7,119 bases of DNA, taken from assembly GCA_023412745.1 (NCBI GenBank), contig JAEZBZ010000348.1, positions 1 to 7,119 on the forward strand. Reading direction: 5' to 3'. The translations under genes were made by a program, and so were the position numbers. Each line of letters opens with the position of its first letter. Position 1 is the stretch's first letter. This DNA comes from Pseudomonadota bacterium (GTDB lineage Bacteria > Pseudomonadota > Alphaproteobacteria > Rhizobiales > Hyphomicrobiaceae). Positions 5,002-7,119 of this stretch are shown one piece after another. Under the pieces are notes generated by a model that worked only from the letters and a program-made list of their open reading frames with translations, searched no databases and was not told where the DNA came from.

Positions 5002-6573
5002 TCACTCGTTCGTCACGCTCTTGGCCAAGGTGTATTCGTCAGTGCGGGCGGTGGCTTTCAACCCTTTGCGCACGCCCCAGGTGTTGACCGGGTAATGCGA
5101 GGGAATGATGCCGTAGTCCTGCATGGCCATCTCGCTCGCCCTGGCCAGCATCTCGCCGCGCCTGGTGTCGTCGACGGTGGCCTGGGCTTCCGCAATCAGC
5201 TTATCGAGCTCAGGGTTGGAGTAGCGGCCGCGATTGGCGGTGCCGGTGCCCTTTTCCTTGCTGAATGTGGCGAGCAATGGCTTCAGTGCGCCCGACGTTT
5301 CGCCGGTATCCGCGCCCCAGCCGACCAGGATGAAGCTAAACTCCGGTTGGCCGTTCGAACCAATCGAGGCGCGATTGAAGAACACAGCCGGCGGCAGCGT
5401 CTCGATCGTGGTCTCGACGCCGATGCGTGTGAACATCTGTGCGACCGCTTCGGCCACCTTGACGTCGTTAGTGTAGCGGCCGTTGGGACCGTGCAGCGTC
5501 ATCTTGAAGCCATTAGGCAGGGCCGCTTCGGCCAGCAGCTTCTTGGCGCCTTCCGGATCATAAGCGTCAGGCTTCAAGGTTTTCGAGGTGCCGAAGAAGC
5601 TCTCATCGAGGAGCTGGCCAGCGGGGATCGCCACGCCTTCCATCACCCGGCTGACGATGGCGTCGCGGTTGATGGCTTTCGACAGCGCCTGACGGACGCG
5701 CTTGTCGCGCAGCGGGTTTTTGATCGACGCGCCGTCCTTGCCCTTGATGAAGGGCGTCTCATCGCGGAACTGATCCATGTGGAAGTAGATGACGCGGCGC
5801 GATACGCCCTGGCTCAGGCTGACCTTGCCATCCTTCTTCAGCCGGTCGATGTCCGCAGTCGGCACATCTTCGATGAAATCGACGTCACCGGCGAGAAGTG
5901 CCGCTACGCGCGCCGGTCCGGCCTTGATCGGTTTGAAAGAGAGCTTTTCCCAGCTGGGCTTGTCGCCCCAGTAGGCGTCGTTGCGGATCATCTCGATGCG
6001 GTCGCCCGGAACGAATTGGGAGAACTTATAGGCGCCCGTTCCGATCGCAGCCTTGCCGGAATTGTAGTCCTCGGTCCTCGCGCCCTCGCCGTTCTTCTTC
6101 GAGACGATCAGCAGGTTTGACAGGTCATTCGGCATGAGAGGATGCGGCGCGGCGGTCGAGATCTGGATCGTCAGATCGTCGATTTTCTTGATGGTTTTGC
6201 CCTTCACCGCGGCGGCGAAGCTGGACGGGCTGTTTGGAACATTCGGCGCGCGCTCGAAGGTGAAAACTACGTCGTCGGCGGTGAACGGCGTGCCGTCATG
6301 CCATTTGACGTTGGGGCGCAGCTTGAATTCCCACGTCGTGTCGTTGACGATCTTCCAGCTCTCGGCAAGACCAGGAATCAGCTTGTTGGAAGGGTCCGTT
6401 TCAACCAGCCGTTCGAAGATATGGGACAGCAGCGCGCTGTTTGGCGTGAGGTTGTGGAAGTGCGGATCCATCGCCGAGGGCTCGGCGGCCAGACCGATTT
6501 TCAGCTCCTGGGCGACTGCAACGGGCGCAACCGCCACGGCCATAGCAACGAACAACGATCGTACGAAACGCAT
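5002..6573 (-). CDS. Periplasmic solute-binding protein, family 5 (peptide-type ABC transporter)
   Basis: This 523-residue protein starts MRFVRSLFVAMAVAVAP; a basic tip, hydrophobic core and AVA|QE site predict signal-peptide cleavage after Ala21. There is no lipobox cysteine, so the product should be a free periplasmic protein. Family-5 features in order: AMDPHFHN (34-41), GLAESWKIVNDTTWEFKL (68-85) with KWHDGTPFTADDVVFTFER (90-108), NPLRDKRVRQALSKAINRD (286-304), YDPEGAKKLL (338-347) and NRGRYSNPELDKLI (447-460). Length is close to E. coli DppA (535 residues). GWGADTG (418-424) aligns, from memory, with the DppA segment whose Asp408 holds the peptide amino group, so an amine-bearing ligand is plausible. 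The protein has no cysteine at all, whereas DppA has disulfides. The frame reaches back to 6681, but the start at 6573 is chosen for the signal peptide and for AGGA at 6582-6579, five bases before ATG. It is the first gene of the transport operon. Confidence 0.95.
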   Translation of the reverse strand: MRFVRSLFVAMAVAVAPVAVAQELKIGLAAEPSAMDPHFHNLTPNSALLSHIFERLVETDPSNKLIPGLAESWKIVNDTTWEFKLRPNVKWHDGTPFTADDVVFTFERAPNVPNSPSSFAAAVKGKTIKKIDDLTIQISTAAPHPLMPNDLSNLLIVSKKNGEGARTEDYNSGKAAIGTGAYKFSQFVPGDRIEMIRNDAYWGDKPSWEKLSFKPIKAGPARVAALLAGDVDFIEDVPTADIDRLKKDGKVSLSQGVSRRVIYFHMDQFRDETPFIKGKDGASIKNPLRDKRVRQALSKAINRDAIVSRVMEGVAIPAGQLLDESFFGTSKTLKPDAYDPEGAKKLLAEAALPNGFKMTLHGPNGRYTNDVKVAEAVAQMFTRIGVETTIETLPPAVFFNRASIGSNGQPEFSFILVGWGADTGETSGALKPLLATFSKEKGTGTANRGRYSNPELDKLIAEAQATVDDTRRGEMLARASEMAMQDYGIIPSHYPVNTWGVRKGLKATARTDEYTLAKSVTNE

Positions 6574-6719
6574 GTCTGTCCTGCCCTTATCCGTATTGCT
6601 CTTAGGCGCCGGACGGTGTGACGGAGTGCCCGGTCGCATCGTTGAGTGGACAGCATACGCAGAATTTTTACGTCCGGCCAACCCGTCGGATGTCTAAGAG
6701 ATGACAGCGTCGGACAGGA
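6574..6719 (-). other. 146-base intergenic region upstream of the binding-protein gene
   Basis: This gap lies between the stop of the hydrolase gene and the start of the transport operon, both on the minus strand. It holds the candidate promoter and the binding-protein ribosome binding site. At its upstream border, CGGATGG and CTGTCCG around the hydrolase stop codon (6711-6729) could pair, using two G-U pairs, but no T-run follows. I see no riboswitch-like fold or clear operator. Confidence 0.5.
6652..6681 (-). promoter_or_regulatory. Candidate sigma70-type promoter of the transport operon
   Basis: On the minus strand TTGGCC (6681-6676) is followed after 18 bases by TATGCT (6657-6652), with an A/T-rich run (TAAAAATT) in the spacer that stands out in otherwise GC-rich DNA. 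Transcription would begin around 6645, leaving a leader of about 70 bases before the binding-protein ATG. The match is partial (about four of six bases in each box) and the call rests mainly on position. Confidence 0.3.
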
Positions 6720-7119
6720 TTACCATCCGGCGCTGGCGTCGAGATGTCGGCGGATCAACGGATAGACGGCGACGGCGGCATTTTTGCCGAAGATGCAGTC
6801 GATATGGCCGTGGCCGGGGATTTCGCGGCGTTCGTACAGCCCCTGGCCGTTGGCATCGGTGAGGCGCTTGACGCTGCGGGCCGTGCTGGCCGGCAGGAAG
6901 CAGCCGTTGTTGGCGCCGTGAATGAACAGCATCGGGATAGCCAGCCGCGAAACGTTGGGCAGGTAGACATCCTCGCCCTGGGCGTTCAGCAAATGGCCTT
7001 TGCGGGCGAACAGCGACAGTTGCTTGAACGCGGTGATATTCGCTTCGCCGAACATTTCCGGCAGGCCGAGATCGAACGTATCGGCGTTGAGCTGGTTGAG
7101 ATCGTACAGCCGTCCGTAC
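6720..7119 (-). CDS. Alpha/beta-hydrolase domain, C-terminal part (possibly end of a GMC oxidoreductase fusion)
   Basis: The frame is open from the right edge (first full codon at 7118) to TAA at 6722-6720, giving 132 C-terminal residues; the start is outside the window and the internal ATG at 7055 is not a start. Visible blocks are EMFGEANITAFKQLSLFARK (21-40), IPMLFIHGANNGCFLPAST (61-79) and REIPGHGHIDCIFGKNAA (98-115), then YPLIRRHLD (119-127). The pattern is that of the final strands and catalytic-acid and histidine loops of alpha/beta hydrolases, and GHIDCIFG resembles the HLDFIWG block of acid lipases, making His105 of this fragment the likely catalytic histidine. I recall very similar endings in large proteins where this domain follows a cholesterol-oxidase-like GMC domain, but the stand-alone form is equally possible here. 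It is probably an esterase or lipase acting on a hydrophobic substrate. It is codirectional with the transporter but separated by 146 bases, so probably a separate unit. Confidence 0.75.
   Translation of the reverse strand, partial: YGRLYDLNQLNADTFDLGLPEMFGEANITAFKQLSLFARKGHLLNAQGEDVYLPNVSRLAIPMLFIHGANNGCFLPASTARSVKRLTDANGQGLYERREIPGHGHIDCIFGKNAAVAVYPLIRRHLDASAGW

Noticed and set aside
4924..6120. 398-codon + strand open frame opposite the binding-protein gene
   Set aside because: It lies wholly antisense to a gene with clear family motifs and a signal peptide, contains no recognisable domain, and long antisense frames are common in GC-rich coding DNA.
6694..6709. TGTC-N8-GACA as an operator for a GntR-like regulator
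   Set aside because: Only the four outer bases on each side are symmetrical and the spacing fits no consensus I can name with confidence.
6711..6729. Intrinsic terminator after the hydrolase gene
   Set aside because: The 7-bp stem needs two G-U pairs in the minus-strand RNA and no T-run follows, so support is too weak for a terminator call.
1..7119. Mobile element, prophage, defence system or CRISPR array
   Set aside because: No transposase, integrase, terminal repeats, spaced repeats, tRNA or abrupt change in base composition is visible; all genes fit ordinary metabolic and transport families.

Overview
The window looks like ordinary chromosomal DNA from a high-GC Gram-negative proteobacterium. 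GC is roughly 60% by eye, genes are tightly packed with 4-base overlaps, and codon use is the same throughout. The protein styles suggest a Rhizobiales/Bradyrhizobium-like alphaproteobacterium or a Burkholderiales member, but the sequence alone does not settle this. I see no tRNA, rRNA, CRISPR array, insertion sequence, phage gene or attachment site.

Layout. Positions 1-840 (+ strand) hold the end of one gene and all of a second. Together they encode a two-subunit thiamine-pyrophosphate (TPP) decarboxylase of the sulfopyruvate/phosphonopyruvate decarboxylase type, with the alpha subunit cut by the window edge and the beta subunit complete. They run head-on into a minus-strand transport operon, with only 7 bases between the two stop codons. 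Read in its own direction, from right to left, that operon is: periplasmic family-5 solute-binding protein (6573 to 5002), a 215-base spacer containing a perfect 11-bp inverted repeat, inner-membrane permease B (4786 to 3809), permease C (3812 to 2886), ATPase D (2889 to 1852) and ATPase F (1855 to 848). The order is that of the classic dppABCDF/oppABCDF systems. At the right edge (7119 to 6720, minus strand) lies the C-terminal 132 residues of an alpha/beta-hydrolase domain, of the kind found alone or fused behind GMC (cholesterol-oxidase-like) oxidoreductases.

How it works together. The binding protein captures a ligand in the periplasm. Ligands known for the family are di- or oligopeptides and sometimes other small amphipathic compounds. 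Permeases B and C form the channel, and the D/F heterodimer hydrolyses ATP. Genes B to F are joined by three consecutive 4-base start/stop overlaps (ATGA, ATGA, GTGA), so they should be translationally coupled. The binding-protein gene is separated from them by a spacer with hairpins, a usual way to make more binding protein than transporter. The TPP decarboxylase faces the opposite way and is transcribed separately, so a functional link to the transporter is only a guess.

Most of this is well-known biology. The points most worth a second look are the perfect inverted repeat and a possible 27-codon leader ORF in the spacer, the four-cysteine C-terminal motif kept in both ATPases, the cysteine-free binding protein that keeps the ligand-amine aspartate, the hairpin spanning both convergent stop codons, and the truncated hydrolase with an unusual catalytic-acid region.
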